Shown here one piece after another: positions 12,041-24,245 of a DNA stretch of 64,000 nucleotides. Each line of letters opens with the position of its first letter. The first letter of the stretch is position 1. This DNA is from Hymenopus coronatus (lineage: Eukaryota; Arthropoda; Insecta; Mantodea; Hymenopodidae), in the NCBI GenBank assembly GCA_030762935.1, contig CM060899.1, positions 62,794,501 through 62,858,500 on the forward strand. Direction: 5' to 3'. A program made the translations under genes and the position numbers. A model generated the notes under the pieces. It saw only the letters and a list, made by a program, of their open reading frames with translations. It did no database searches and was not told the DNA's origin.

Positions 12041-12059
12041 TTTTTTTTTTTTTTTTTTC
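12035..12059. repeat. Poly(T) run, ~25 nt
   Basis: A T homopolymer at an HPR 3' end, in the position of the usual ATTTTT junction. Confidence 0.9.
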
Positions 12060-12258
12060 CCATTAATAGTGGCGCAGCGACTGAGGGAGTGAGTAGTTAC
12101 ACTTCTTCCAGACCCTCAGATGAACTTCTCCGAAAGTATTATACAAACCCTATTTCTGCTTCACTGATTGTCCAACAGTGGGGCGTGCCACCCCTACAGT
12201 TAACATGGGGAAATAGGCAGGATCAAGCTTACATTCTCGCTTTTTTATTTTTTTAATT
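12060..12258. other. Short spacer, nothing recognised
   Basis: About 200 bp of mixed composition between two HPR copies, with no boxes, repeats or credible frame. Confidence 0.5.
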
Positions 12259-13119
12259 TTTTTACTTTCTCTAGCACATGTACAAAGTATGTACTGGATA
12301 GAGAAGGTATTGTATTCCACACAAAAATTCGATGTAGGGTTTTCACCGGAAATACATGTTCTGAGGCCCTCTGATCAAGGTCTGCGCCTGTGGACAGCAT
12401 AGCACAAAAACGAAAAAGTCTTGATTTTGTCATAAATAGCTCTAACAATAGCCGTGTCTGCTTCACATTCAAAAGGTCGTGAGTTCGAATCTCTTTTAGG
12501 GTGAGTTTCCCAGATAAGGTTTTTTTTGGGGTTTTCCCTTATCCTGAAAAGACGAATGTCGAGTAACTTTAAGCTTCATAGACCCCGAGATCACTTGAGC
12601 ATCATTTCACCAATTTCATTCATCGTCCGATATGACCAACCAGGTTAAAGGACGTTAAGCTATAAAAAATGTGTCTTTTTATAACAAACGAAATAAATAT
12701 CCTGGATGTTCTGGGTATAGCCTGTGAGGAATTCTTCATTCTGGATGACTTTTGTACAACTGGCAAATCGTAAGAGGTATACAAAAACTTATTAAACAAA
12801 AAATGTAGACCTCATTAAAACATACACTTTATGCTATATATATATATTTTTTTTTGTAGAGGTAAACGTTTAATTTCTAGTTTGTTTACTCCTTGAAAGC
12901 AAAGAGATTGTTTCACTTAGCGATCGGCTTTTAAAGGTGGAAACTATCGCTTTAGCCTGTGCATTTTATTCTTTCTCTTCTACTTATAAGGAGCTAGTAA
13001 TTAGCGTGCTTAGGCTTATCTTGATTAGCATGAAGTAGATAAGTGATTAATATTTTGAACAAAGGTTTCTTTTCCTAACAGCTAAAGGACATCATTAAAT
13101 GGAACAAATTAAATTTTTT
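12259..13119 (+). repeat. HPR copy, forward, split by a SINE
   Basis: 5' end TTTTTACTTTCTCTAGCAC, GGTTTTCACCGGAAATAC, GCATAGCACAAAAACG and GCTCTAACAATA to 12450. It resumes after the SINE near 12670 with TTCTGGGTATAGCC, CTTTAGCCTGTGC and a decayed 3' tip near 13110. Old copy. Confidence 0.75.
12451..12669 (+). mobile_element. tRNA-derived SINE, family 2, 5'-truncated
   Basis: Box B-like GAGTTCGAATCTC near 12481 is followed by GGGGTTTTCCCTTATCCTGA, CGAATGTCGAGTAAC and a tail with GGTTAAAGGACGTTAAGC. The first part of the tRNA head, including box A, is missing. A longer copy in reverse lies at 59528-59746. The family assignment rests on their shared body. Confidence 0.8.
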
Positions 13120-13263
13120 CCCCCTTCTACTTGGAAGACACCAAGTAATAAGGACAATTTCTGATAATGCTAATCTCGATTATCATGATGTAAATAAATG
13201 AATAACAAAGCATTATTTACAGATATGTAGAGAATGTCATGTGAGTGTAACACATCAGATTTT
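13120..13263 (+). repeat. HPR 3' fragment, forward
   Basis: CCTTCTACTTGGAAG, CAAGTAATAAGGAC and the tip AATGTCATGTGAGTGTAAC with CACATCAGATTTTT, joined directly to the 5' end of the next copy. Confidence 0.8.
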
Positions 13264-13796
13264 TTTTTACTTTCTCTAGCACATATAATGTACGTACTGG
13301 ATAAAGAAGATATTGTATTCCAACCACAAATTTCACCTGAAATGCATATTTTGAGGTCCCCTGATCCCGAAAAGAGCATTTTTAGAACAAGGTCTGTGTG
13401 TCTGTGGACTGCACAGTTCACAAACGAAATGACCGATGCGTACCAAACTTGGTATCTTCCAAGGATGCGACATGAAGATTTTCAAGAAAATCCCTCCACC
13501 ACAAAATACCCTTTACATGGAGGGATTTTTGACAATTTTGCTTTTCTTCAAAAATGGCTCTAACTATTTTGATCAGAATACCATATATAAAAGATTTTTA
13601 CATAACAAATAAAATGTATATTTTGAATTTTCTGGTAAAAGCCATTGAACATCTGTTTATTCAGGATGAGTTTTGTAGAATTTTGCATAATAGTTAAACC
13701 GTAAGAAATAGACAAAAACGTACTACTCAAAAAATGTATATCTCGTTAAAATACATGACTTATGTCGTATGCGTTTTTTATGTAGAGCTGGCCGTT

Positions 13797-13939
13797 TTTT
13801 TACTTTCTCTACACGCACTATGTGCATAGTGTATAGAGAAGGTATTGCACACCACCCAAAAATTCGATACCGAGATTTCACCTGAAATATATGTTTTACC
13901 GTCCCTTATATAAAAAAAAGTACTTTCACAAAAATGTCC

Positions 13940-13972
<33 letters not shown>

Positions 13973-14697
13973 TCCGTGGGTCCGTGTGTCCGTTTGTCTG
14001 TGAACACGATAACTCAAAAACGAAAAGTCAGTAACATAGCAAACTTGGTATTTCAGTTTAGTATCTTCCAGGGATGAGACTAGAAGGTTTTGAGAAAAAT
14101 CCCCCATTCCAAACTACCCTTTACATGGAACTTTTTTCGAAAATTTTGATTTTCGCAAAAATGGCTCTAACGATTTTGATTAAAATATCAAATATTAAAG
14201 ATATTTACCTGACATACAAAATGTATATCTTGAATTTTCTGGGAATAGCCTCTGAAGACTACTTTATTCTGGACAAATTTTACGGAATTGTGCATAACTG
14301 CTAAACCGTAAGACTTAGATAAAAACTTACTACACTAGAAATGTAGAGCATGTTAAAACACATAATTTATGTTATGTACTTTTTTTCGTGGAGTTGATCG
14401 TTTTTGAGACATTCATTGTTTTTGTTTTCAGCTGTGAAAAACACTTTTCTAATATAGGAATTTGTCAACTCCTGTCCATATAAACAAAGGAACTTGTTAC
14501 ATAGCAACCAGCTTTTGACTATCACTTTAACCTATGGTACTCCCTTATTTCGCTTCTACTTACAAGGAAACAAGTAATAAGACTATTTCTGCTAATTTGT
14601 TCTCGAGTAGCATGAGGTTAATAGAGGCATACGCTTTTTAACAATAATTTGTAGCAGAGATGTAGAGAAATTCATGTGAATGGTACACAAGATTTTT
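13797..14697 (+). repeat. HPR copy, forward, full length, nested
   Basis: ~901 bp from TTTTTACTTTCTCTACACG, with the hairpin ACTATGTGCATAGTGTATAG, to ATTCATGTGAATGGTACACA and GATTTTT. It has a GT tract (13937-13964) and sits in the T-run (CCGTTTTT) of the copy 13264-15880. Confidence 0.9.
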
Positions 14698-14930
14698 ATA
14701 TTTTTCTTGTTACTAGTTTCAATTTTAAAATTCTTTTCTCAAAGCGGAAGTGTCGTTTCATTCCATCTCTCTTGTTTTACTGTAGCCATGTAAAGCGAAC
14801 CGAACTTCAATTGTTCAAATAGGTCCCGCATTACCCTAGTGTGTTCCCTTATTTCTCTCCTACTTTATAAGGAAGCAAGTAATAAGACCATTTCTGCGAA
14901 TGTTTATCTTAATTAGCAAGCTGTGGATAA

Positions 14931-15810
14931 AAAAAAAGTCATGTGTTACACTCACATGACTTTCTCTAGCTACTCTACAAACAAACTTCTTACAAAAGAT
15001 AACTCTTCTTCCAACACCATGCTAATGGAGATAAACATTAGCAGAATTTTATTACTTAGTTCCTTATAAGTAGACTGGAACTAAGGGAATGCACAAGGCC
15101 AAAGTGATAGTCAAATGTTTTAAAAGCTGTCTATATGCGATTGCCATTGCAAATCGCTTCTTAGCTTGACCAGGAGTAGAACAAAAAAAAAAAAAAAAAA
15201 AAAAAAAAAAACACACACACACTTCCGTCTGAGAAAAGTAGATGTCCCTCACAATGAAACTAATAACAAGGAATATCTCGAAAACGGTAAGCTCCACGAA
15301 AAAAATGTATATGACATAACTCGTGTATTTTAACAAGATCTACATTTTTTGTACAGTAAGTTTTTGTCTATCTCTTACGGTGTACTAGTTATGCCAAATT
15401 AAGCAAAATTCATTCAGAATAAACAGGTCTTTAGAAGCTATTCCCAGAAAATGCAATATATACATTTTATTTGTGATAGAAATGGCTTTAATATGTAGTA
15501 TTTTAATCAAAATCGTTAGAGCCATTTTTAAGAAAAACAAAATTTTCGAAAATTTTTCCATGTAAACGGTAGTTAGGGGTTGGGGGATTTTCTTGAAAAT
15601 CTTCCTGTCGCATCCTTGGAAGACACCAAACTTAAATACCACACACAAACACACACTGACCTGTTTCTAAAAATGCTTCTTTTTTTTTTTGGATTCAGGG
15701 GGTCCTAAAACATATGTTTCCGGTGAAATCTCGACATCGAATTTTTAGGTGAAATACAACACTTCTCTATTCTTATGTACATTGTACATACGGGGGACTA
15801 GAGAAAGTAG
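14931..15810 (-). repeat. HPR copy, reverse, full length, nested
   Basis: Begins with an A-run and TGTGTTACACTCACATGAC; ends with the class-II hairpin TTATGTACATTGTACATACG and CTAGAGAAAGTAG. A 30-nt A-run (15182-15211) follows GTAGAAC. A short deletion removes the segment between TTAAATACC and the CA tract. It sits inside 13264-15880. Confidence 0.85.
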
Positions 15811-15880
15811 TAATCTTTTGTATGGAAAGTTGTTTGTGTAACGGCTAGAGAAAGTCATGTGAATGGAACACATCAGATTG

Positions 15881-16171
15881 TTTGTCTTAAATAGCATAGG
15901 GGAGCGCGGAATTGGCAAAGGTATTATATAAAGGTGGGAGATGAATAAGTGCAAATGTTGGTATCAGTATTTGATGACGGTGTGATACTAGAGCTCTGTC
16001 CGGGGTCACGAGTTTGCCGGATTGAGGTACACAGAGTGTAATATGACGTAACGGAGTAGGTGTGGCCTCTACAGCCCCTTTCGGAACCAGTTGTAGTATT
16101 ACTCACTGCCTGGCCTCGTTCAGTTCCTGCTAGTATCTAAACCAGTAAACACTGAATCAAAGTGCATATTG
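15881..16171. other. Unique spacer, nothing recognised
   Basis: About 290 bp of higher GC content than its neighbours. Short minus-strand frames only; no tRNA boxes or repeats found. Confidence 0.5.
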
Positions 16172-17055
16172 AAAAATCTGATGTGTTCCATTCACATGAC
16201 TTTCTCTTCATCACTGCAACAAATTATTCTTAAAAGCTTATACTTCTATTTACTTTATGCTCATCAGAAAAAAATAGCAGAAATAGTCTTATTACTTGCT
16301 TCCTTGTAAGTAGAAGCGCAATAAGGGACTACCATAGGTTAACGTGATAGTCAAAAGCTGGTTGTTATGTCAATGAAGTTCCTTTGTATGCACAGGAGTT
16401 GACAAGTTCCTATATGAGAAAAGAAGAAGTTTTTCATAGCAGAATCCAAAAATAAGAAATGTCTCAAAAACGACGAACTCCACGAAAAAATGTGTATAAA
16501 ATAAATTGCGTGTTTTAAGGTGCTCTATATATTTTGTGTAGTAAGTTTCTGTCCATTTCTTACAGTTTAGCAGTTATTCAAAATTCAGTAAAATTCATTC
16601 AGAATAAACTACTCTTCAGAGGCTATTCCCAGAAAATTCAAAATATACATTTTATTTGTCAGGTAAATATATTTAATATAAGATATTTTAATTAAAATCG
16701 TTAGAGTAATTTTTAGAAAATCAAAATTTTAGAAAAAAGTTCCATGCAAAGGGTAGTTTGGGGTGGGGGGATTTTTCTCAAGATTCTTCGTGTCGCATCC
16801 GTGGAAGATACTAAACTTAAATACCAAGTTTGGTATTTTACCGACTTTTCGTTTTTGAGTTATCGTGTTCACAGATACACGGACACTCGGACACACGAAC
16901 ACACACACATACGGACCTTTTTCTGAAAATACTTTTTTTGGATACAGGGGACCCTAAAACATATATTTCCGGTGATTTCTGGGTATCGAATTTTTTGTGG
17001 AGTGCAATACCTTCTCTATACACTATGTACATAGTACGTATAGACAAAGTAAAAA
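16172..17055 (-). repeat. HPR copy, reverse, full length
   Basis: AAAAATCTGATGTGTTCC tip to the hairpin end CTATGTACATAGTACGTATAG and ACAAAGTAAAAA, ~884 bp with all landmarks. It lies in unique sequence on both sides. No duplication beyond the A-runs is obvious, which makes it useful for defining the element's ends. Confidence 0.92.
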
Positions 17056-17302
17056 TGTTGAAAATACGAAAGAGCAGTCGTTCGACTCTGAATAAATTTG
17101 TGGATGATTCAAACATATTTTGAGTGACAGGACGAGAGCCTTTTCTTTCGATACAGTAAATATGTATCTTGTAAGCCACTCCAGCAAATTCAGACTTAGT
17201 TTAGTTGATTTATGTTCATTGTCTTTTCAAAGCTCTGTATATTATTATCTTTATTTTTTATCAAGCTTTGTATTTTTATTTACTAATCATATTATAAGGA
17301 AG
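17056..17302. other. AT-rich unique spacer
   Basis: No feature recognised between two full-length HPR copies of opposite orientation. Confidence 0.5.
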
Positions 17303-18200
17303 TTTTTACTTTCTCTATACGCACCATGTACATAGTGTATAGAGAAGGTATTGTAATATACCCAAAAATTCGATACCGAGATTTCACCGGAAATACATGT
17401 TTTGGGCCTCTCTGTATTAAAACAATTTTTTTTTAGAAACATGTCCGTGTGTGTGTCTGTTTGTCTGTCTGTCTGTCTGTATGTGTGTGTGTCTGTGGGC
17501 AGCATAGCTCAAAAACGGAAACACTGTTGAATACCAAACTTGGTATTTAAGTTTAGTATCTTCCAGGGATGCAACACGAAGATTTTGAGAAAAAGAAAAC
17601 ACCCCAAACTACCCTTTACATGGAACCTTGTTCAAAAATTTTGATTTTCTAAAAAATGGCTCTAATGCTTTTGGTTAAAATATCGTATATTAAAGATATG
17701 TACCTGACAAATAAATGTATATCATGAATTTTCTGGGAATAGCCCCTGAAGACTATTTTATTCTGGATGAATTTTACACAATTTTGCATAGCTGGTAAAC
17801 CGTAAGAGATGGACAAAAACTTAGCACTCAAAAAGTGTAGAGCACATTATAACACACAATTTATGTTATATACATCTTTTTTCGTGGAGTTGATAATTTT
17901 TTAGATATTCCTTGTTTTTAGTTTCAGCTTTGAAAAACTTATACTTTTCTCATAAAGGAATTGGCCAACTCCTTTCCACATAAACAAAGCAACTTCACTC
18001 ACATAGGAACCAGCTTTTGACTATCACTTTAACCCATGGTACTCCCTTATTTCGCTTCTACTTACAAGGAAGCAAGTAGTAAGACTATTTCTGCTAGTTT
18101 TTCTCGATTAGCATGAAGTAAATAGAAGCATGAGTTTTTTAACATTAATTTGTTACAGAGATGTAGAGAAAGTCATGTGAATGGAACACATCAGATTTTT
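17303..18200 (+). repeat. HPR copy, forward, full length
   Basis: ~898 bp from TTTTTACTTTCTCTATACG, with the hairpin and a GT/GTCT tract near 17447-17497, to AGAGAAAGTCATGTGAATGG and CACATCAGATTTTT. Unique sequence flanks both sides. Confidence 0.93.
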
Positions 18201-18865
18201 TTCGCCGTGTTCTAAGATTATGTTCACAGTGTTTTTAAGAATACTGTTATTCCCTATATCAGAGATTCGGTGAATGGTAACGTAACAGGTCACACGGTTG
18301 ACCCTCCTCTTCCCTCTGCACTATAGGTGGTATGATGTGAGGGAAGAATATCGATCGTTCTGAAAATTCAACCTTCAGCTAACTCAAAGTAAATTTAGAT
18401 TAAACTATTCACCATAATGACTGAAGGTCTCAAAGAAAAAATTCCTTTGGTTGACATAACTGCGGAAATTCAGGCGGGGGCTCTCTCTCTTCTTTCCCTG
18501 ACCCACGCTTCCTCGTAAAAGTACTTCCCAGGAAAATGTGCGCGCACTGTGTTATATCAAAAGGGATATAACTGGAGAGGTTACCTGTGGAAGGGAACAA
18601 ATTACTGATAAATTACCCGTTTTCTTTCTCTTTTTGTCTACCATTTTCCTCTGTAGAACTAAACGCCCACCAGGACTTACAAGCCAGTGCCTGGGGCCAG
18701 ATGCCTGTTGAGAAGCAGGCGAACTAGAAATCTGAGATAGCAGCTAGGAAGAAACATCAGCCCGATGCTTTGTATGAAAGGGCATAATATGAAATGACAC
18801 TGAAAGGGAGGAACGAAAAAATGACAAATTAATTACTGATTATCAAAATGATATCAACTAATAAA
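18201..18865. other. Unique spacer, moderate GC, nothing recognised
   Basis: 665 bp containing no HPR landmarks or tRNA boxes. There are several pyrimidine-rich stretches (for example CTCTCTCTCTTCTTTCCC near 18481). No convincing coding frame. Confidence 0.5.
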
Positions 18866-19709
18866 AAAAATTGATGTATTCCATTCACATGACTTTCTCT
18901 ACATCTCTGCATAATCTATTGTTAAAAAGCTTATGTTTCTATTTACCTCTTACTAATCGAGAAAAAAGTAGCAGAAATAGTCTTATTATATACTTCCTTG
19001 AATCATAGAAGTGAAATAAGGGAGTACCATAGGTTAAAGTGATAGTCAAAAGCTGATTAATATGTGATTGAAGTTCTTTTGTTTTTATGGACAGGAGTTG
19101 GCAAATTCTTGTATGAAGTTTTTCAAAGCTGAAACCAAAAACAAGGAATATCTAAAAAACGATCAACTCCACGAAAAAAATGTATATGGCATAAATTGTG
19201 TGTTTTATCGTGATATACATTTTTTGTGTGCTAAGTTTTTGTCCGTCTCTTACGGTTTAGCAGTTATGCAAAATTCCGTAAAATTCATTCAGAATAAAGT
19301 AGTCTTCAGAGGCTATTCCCATAAAATTCAAGATGTTACATTTTAAATATGTTTTATGTACCATACTTTAATCAAAATCGTTAGAGCCATTTTTAAGAAA
19401 ATCAAAATTTTCGAAAAAATTTCCATGTAAAGAGTAGTTTGGGGTGGGGGGATTTTTCTCAAAATCTTCGTGTCGCATCCCTGGAAGATACTAAACTTAA
19501 ATACCAAGATTGGTACCTTACCGACTTTCTTTTTTGAGTTATCGTGTTCACAGACACACACATGGACCTTTCTCTGAAAATGCCTTTTTTTTGGATACAG
19601 GGGACCCTAAAACATAATTTTCCGGTGAAATCTCGGTATCAAATTTTTGGGTGGAGTGCAATACCTTCTCCATACGCTATGTACATAGTACGTGTAGAGA
19701 AAGTAAAAA
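18866..19709 (-). repeat. HPR copy, reverse, full length
   Basis: AAAAATTGATGTATTCC tip to CGCTATGTACATAGTACGTG and TAGAGAAAGTAAAAA. The central landmarks are complete; the CA tract is short (CACAGACACACACATGG). Confidence 0.9.
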
Positions 19710-20386
19710 TATGTGTTCCATTCACACATCTTTCAGTACATCTCTGTAACAAACTATTGTTAAATTGCATATTCTTCAATCTACTTTTTGATAATCGATA
19801 TCAACGTTAGCAGACCTTTTCTTAATTACTTGCATCCTTGTAAGTTGGAGGAAAATAAGGGGACATACTAGGCTAAAATGAATATCAAATCTCTTTAAAG
19901 CTGGTTGCCATGTGGTTGAAATCCGTGTCTATGCACAGCTAGGAGTTTACTACTTTCCATGTGAAAAAGTTTAACTATTTTAAATCTGAAACAAATAAGG
20001 AATATCTCAGGAATGGTGCACTCTATGAAAAAAAAACAGCGTATGTGACATAAATTGTGTGTTTTAACGTGATCTACATGTTTGGTGTAGTAAGTTTCTG
20101 TCTATCTCTTGCGGTTTACCAGTTACGCAAAATTTAGCAAAATTCATTCAGAATAAAGAGGTCTTTGGAGGCTATTCCCAGAAAATTCAAGATATACATT
20201 CCGACTTTTTGTTTTTGAGTTATCGTGTTCAAAGGCACACGGACATACACACGAACATTTTTCCAAAAATGCTTTTTTTGGTTACAGACGAACCTAAAAC
20301 GTGTGTTTCTGGTGAAATCGCGGTATCGAAGTTTTGGATGGAAGGCAATACCTTCTCTATACATAGTACGTCTAGAGAAGGTAAAG
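19710..20386 (-). repeat. HPR copy, reverse, internal deletion
   Basis: Directly follows the previous copy (ATGTGTTCCATTCACAC). The sequence jumps at ~20200 from AAGATATACATT to CCGACTTTTTG, losing ~180 bp, and ends with a shortened hairpin and TAGAGAAGGTAAAG. Confidence 0.85.
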
Positions 20387-20799
20387 AATCGTTGGCTTGG
20401 TCTGGGATGAACCAATCCACTACCATTATACATCGACAATTTTCAGTTCTCTGCTTTGTTCTATAAACTAGTTTTGAATAACTACGTTGCTTGAACCGTC
20501 AATAAATGAAGCAAGGACATTCATTCCAGTCAGTAAATATCGTTTCGAACATGTTTTGACCACGCTGGGGAATTTTAGATTGCACTCTTCACACTTACGC
20601 TTCTGTGGTTGCATATCCAGCAAGGCTTACAAAGCTCTGTCTTGGGTTACCGTCTCAATTTCGACACTAATGCATTATATGCCTGTAATGACTGCGATAC
20701 TCTGTCTGTAGTGTACTAGTCGATGAATTTACTAGCACATGGGCATGAAAACACCTCTAGCATTGCTTCGGTGAAATTTCACGCAACTACCAGAGTATA
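20387..20799. other. Unique spacer with a short open frame
   Basis: A 74-codon frame (20487-20711, +) has no recognisable motif and no upstream context to support it. Otherwise nothing is identified. Confidence 0.4.
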
Positions 20800-21205
20800 C
20801 AAGGGCCGTTTATTTTCAACCTCCGATATGCTATAAATAAAAGACAAGTTCATAAAAAACAATTATTTTATTACTAAAATTTGTGTACACTTATGGTTAC
20901 TTTTCAACATAATCACCGAAAAGATTGAGACATTTATCGTACCTGCAATACCCGCTTCAAAAAATGTTGCCGCCAATTAGTTCATTGACGTCGTTTTGAA
21001 GATCTTCGTACTTTACGACGTTTGCGGAGAGCCATTGCCCAACGGCTCCTTGAACAATTTCAATGGGACATTTTAGATCATCCGCCGTACAGTCCTGACC
21101 TGGCACCCAGCGACTTTCACCTTTTCCCTGAACTGAAGACGTGGTTAGGAGGTCAGCACTTTCAAACCAACAGAAGACGAATAAAAGCAAGGATATTAAA
21201 ATTTT
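20800..21205. pseudogene. Rearranged mariner-like transposon fragment
   Basis: 20800-21033 is the end of a mariner in reverse. Its terminal inverted repeat starts ACAAGGGCCG just after TA, followed by the transposase C-terminus, whose minus-strand frame reads WLSANVVKYEDLQNDVNE. From ~21034 the strand switches: forward frame LLEQFQWDILDHPPYSPDLA, then PSDFHLFPELKTWLGGQHFQ. That matches the mariner block around the third catalytic Asp (SPDLAPSD). The first two catalytic Asp regions and most of the protein are missing. The right end is not identified. Non-functional. Confidence 0.85.
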
Positions 21206-21763
21206 GATAATCATTTATTATCAGACTTATTTGCAACTAGCCGTGAATTACGTCACAACCACTGCCGTTTATGAGGCCTATTTATGAATCAGTATCCCTG
21301 TGAAGTTGTTCTAAAATCCTAACCACTAAGTCACATGCTTATCTAATTAAGGGATATGACCATTCCTTCTTAAGAAATATACAAGTGAAGCTGACTTCCT
21401 ACTTTCTTTTATACACCTTACTGGTATTGTATAAAAATATTTTTAGTTCTAATATCTTCCTCTGTTTCTCTGTCTCTTTTTAAACTCTGCCTCCCCCTGT
21501 CCTTCTCTCACTTTAGTGCATATCTAATCTGAATCGCGGACCTGCCTCGATGGTCAAGACCTCAGCACCTCTTGTGCTCAGAAAACTCCCTCGGTGAGTA
21601 GTACATATGCATACCGCACCGCTGGAGCAGGAAATTCAATATGCACCACCGAAGCAAGCTGGTCCCTCGTGTCTTTTTTCGAGCGCAATAAATCGTTTTC
21701 TACCTTCTAGACTTAAAATAATTTGAGTAGTAACGCTGAATATACGTTTAATTCAGTCCGAAT
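21206..21763. other. Spacer with a possible SINE head remnant
   Basis: Mostly featureless. At 21541-21575 CTGCCTCGATGGTCAAGACC resembles the box A region of SINE family 3 (compare 60887), but no box B follows, so this is weak. Confidence 0.3.
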
Positions 21764-22666
21764 ATTTTATTTTCTCTATACGTACTATGTATATAGTGTG
21801 TACAGGAAGTATTGTATTCCACCCAAAAATTCGTTACCGAGATTTCACCGGAAATATATGTTTTCGGGTCCCCTGAGTCCGAAAAAAAACATTTCTAAAA
21901 AAAGGTCCGAGTGTGTGTGTGTGTGCCTGTGGACAGCATAGCCACAAAACGAAAAGACCGTTAAATACAAAACTTAGTATTTAGGTTTAGTATCTTCCAA
22001 GGATGCAACACGAAGATTTTCAAAAAAATTCCCCCACCATAAACTACCCTTTTCATGGAAAAAATTCCGAAAATTTTTATTTTCTTAAAAATGGCTCAAA
22101 CGATTTTGATTGAAATCCCGTATATTAAAGCTATTTATGTCCAAAATAAAATGTATATCTCGAATTTCTTGGGAATAGCCTCTAAAGACCTCTTCATTCT
22201 GGATGAATGATGCCGAAATTTGCTTAACTGTTAAACCGTAAGAGATAGAAAAAAAAACGTACTATACAGAAATGTACCTCATGACAAAACACACAATTTA
22301 TGTCCTTTACGTTTTTGTTGTGGAGGTAACCGTTTCCGAAATATTCCTTGTTACTGCTTTCAATTGTGAAGTACTTAAGCTTTTCTCAGACAGGAAGTGT
22401 CCGTTTTTCTTTTGTTCTATTCCTGGCCAAGCAAAGAAGTGATTTGCAATGACAATCGCATGACGATAGCTTTTAAAACATTTGACAATCACTTTAGCAT
22501 AGCGCATTCCCTTATTCTCTTCTACTTATTAGGAACTAAGTAATAAGAATCTTCTGCTAACATTTATCTTGATTAGCATGGTGTACAAAGAAGAATAATC
22601 TTTTGTAGGAGGTTTGTAGAGCAGCTAGAGAAAGTTATGTGAGTGTAACACATCAGATTTTTTTTT
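21764..22666 (+). repeat. HPR copy, forward, full length
   Basis: ~903 bp; TTTTATTTTCTCTATACG with hairpin to TAGAGAAAGTTATGTGAGTG and ACACATCAGATTTTT. Its right-hand half matches the subtype with CATTTGACAATCACTTTAGC and AGGAACTAAGTAATAAG. Confidence 0.92.
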
Positions 22667-23006
22667 ATCTAACATGTTTGTAATGCCAAAATAAGTGCTG
22701 ATACAAAAGTTTATAACTCGAGTACGATTATTTCGTGAGTTATTTGCATATCAATAAGAGCGGGGGGGGGGTGACGTTTGGTTTCATGTGAGAAGAAATC
22801 AAATTTCTTACCTTAATTGAAGCTTCTCGAGAGTACTATACATCTCCTGAACATATTCCCTGCAGTAATGATATCCCCCAAAAGAAGTGTGTAAAACATA
22901 ATTTACTCTACACCATCCACACCTAATAACTGCCACTTTGTCATATTATCACATAGTCCTTCCAAATTCTTAAAGCAATAATCCGTTGTTTAGGAAATGG
23001 TTTTGG
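22667..23006. other. Unique spacer with a G-run
   Basis: Contains GCGGGGGGGGG near 22760 and otherwise AT-rich unique sequence. No feature supported. Confidence 0.45.
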
Positions 23007-23393
23007 TTTTTACTTTCTCTACACGTAATATTGTATTCCACCAAAAAGTCAATACCGAGATTTCAGTGTAAATGCATGTTTTGGGTTCCCCTGAATAAAA
23101 AAAAACATTTTTTGAAAAAGGTCCGCGGGTGTATGCATGTGTGTGTGTCTGTGGACAGCATAGCTCAAAAACGAAAAGTGGTTAAATACCAAACTTGATT
23201 TTCTCAAAAATAGCTCTAACGATATTGATTAAAATAACTTATGTTTAAGAGATTTTTATTACAAACGAAATGTATATCTTAAATTTTATGGGAATAACCT
23301 CTAACGACATCTTCATTCTGGATGACTTTTGTATAATTGGCAAACCGTGAGAGATGTACAAAAACTTACTACAAAAAATGTAGATCCCTTTGG
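23007..23393 (+). repeat. HPR copy, forward, internally deleted and 3'-truncated
   Basis: The 5' end TTTTTACTTTCTCTACACG has lost the hairpin centre. The sequence jumps from ACCAAACTTG to ATTTTCTCAAAAATAGC and ends at TGTAGATCCCTTTGG against the next copy. Confidence 0.8.
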
Positions 23394-24245
23394 TTTTTAA
23401 TTTCTCTACACGTAATAAGTACATAGTGTATAGAGAAGGTTTTGTATTCCACCCAAAAAGTCGATATCGAGATTTCACCGCAATTACATGTCTTTGGTTC
23501 CCCTAAATGCAAACGAAAAGCATTTTTGGAAAAATGTCCGTGTGCGTGTGTGTCTGAGGACAGCATAGCTCAAAGACCGTTAAAAACCAAACTTGTTATT
23601 TAGGTTTGGTGTCTTCCAAGGATACGACACGAAGATTTTCAAGAAAATCCCCCCACCCCTAACTACTCTTTACATGGAACTTTTTTCGAAAATTTTGATT
23701 TTCTCAAAAATAGCTATAACGATTTTGATTAAAATACCGTATATTATAAATGCTCACATGGCAAATAAAATGCATAACTTAAATTTTCTGGGAATAACCT
23801 CGGAAGACATCTTTATTCTGGATGAATTTTGTGAAATTTTGCATAACTGGTAAACCGTAAGAAATAGATGTAAACTTACTTTACAAAAAATGTAGATCTC
23901 GTTAAAACACACAATATATGCTATTTACACTTTTATGGAGTAAATCGTTTTTTAAATTATCCTGGTTATTGGTTTCAGTTTTAAAATACTTATACTTTTC
24001 TCATATGTTAATTTGTCATCTCCTGGAGATACAAACAAAGGAACTTCAATCATATTGCAACATCTTTTAAAATATTTGTCTATCGCTTTAGCCTCTGGTA
24101 TTCCCTTATTTTCCTTCTACTTACAAGAAAGCAAGTGAAGACCATTTCTGGTAATGTTTATCTCTATTAGCGGAAGTAGATAGCGAAATAAGATTGTTAA
24201 CAATGATTTAGAGAAAGTCATGTGAATGGAACCCGTCAGATTTTT
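23394..24245 (+). repeat. HPR copy, forward, full length
   Basis: TTTTTAATTTCTCTACACG with hairpin AAGTACATAGTGTATAG to TAGAGAAAGTCATGTGAATG and CCCGTCAGATTTTT; the next copy starts in the same T-run. Confidence 0.9.

Larger units (their letters stand above)
13264..15880 (+). repeat. HPR copy, forward, full length but split by two other HPR copies
   Basis: Three pieces make one element. 13264-13796 is the 5' end to GCTGGCCGTTTTTT. 14698-14930 runs from ATATTTTTCTTGTTACTAG to CTGTGGATAA. 15811-15880 runs from TAATCTTTTGTATGG to TAGAGAAAGTCATGTGAATG and the terminal CATCAGATTG. The interrupting copies are a forward one (13797-14697) in the T-run and a reverse one (14931-15810) in an A-run. With them removed the landmarks follow in order. 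Confidence 0.8.

Noticed and set aside
22307..22507. Pair of near-identical minus-strand frames here and at 55698-55898
   Set aside because: Both are in the 3' half of closely related HPR copies (21764-22666 and 55286-56051); similarity comes from the repeat.
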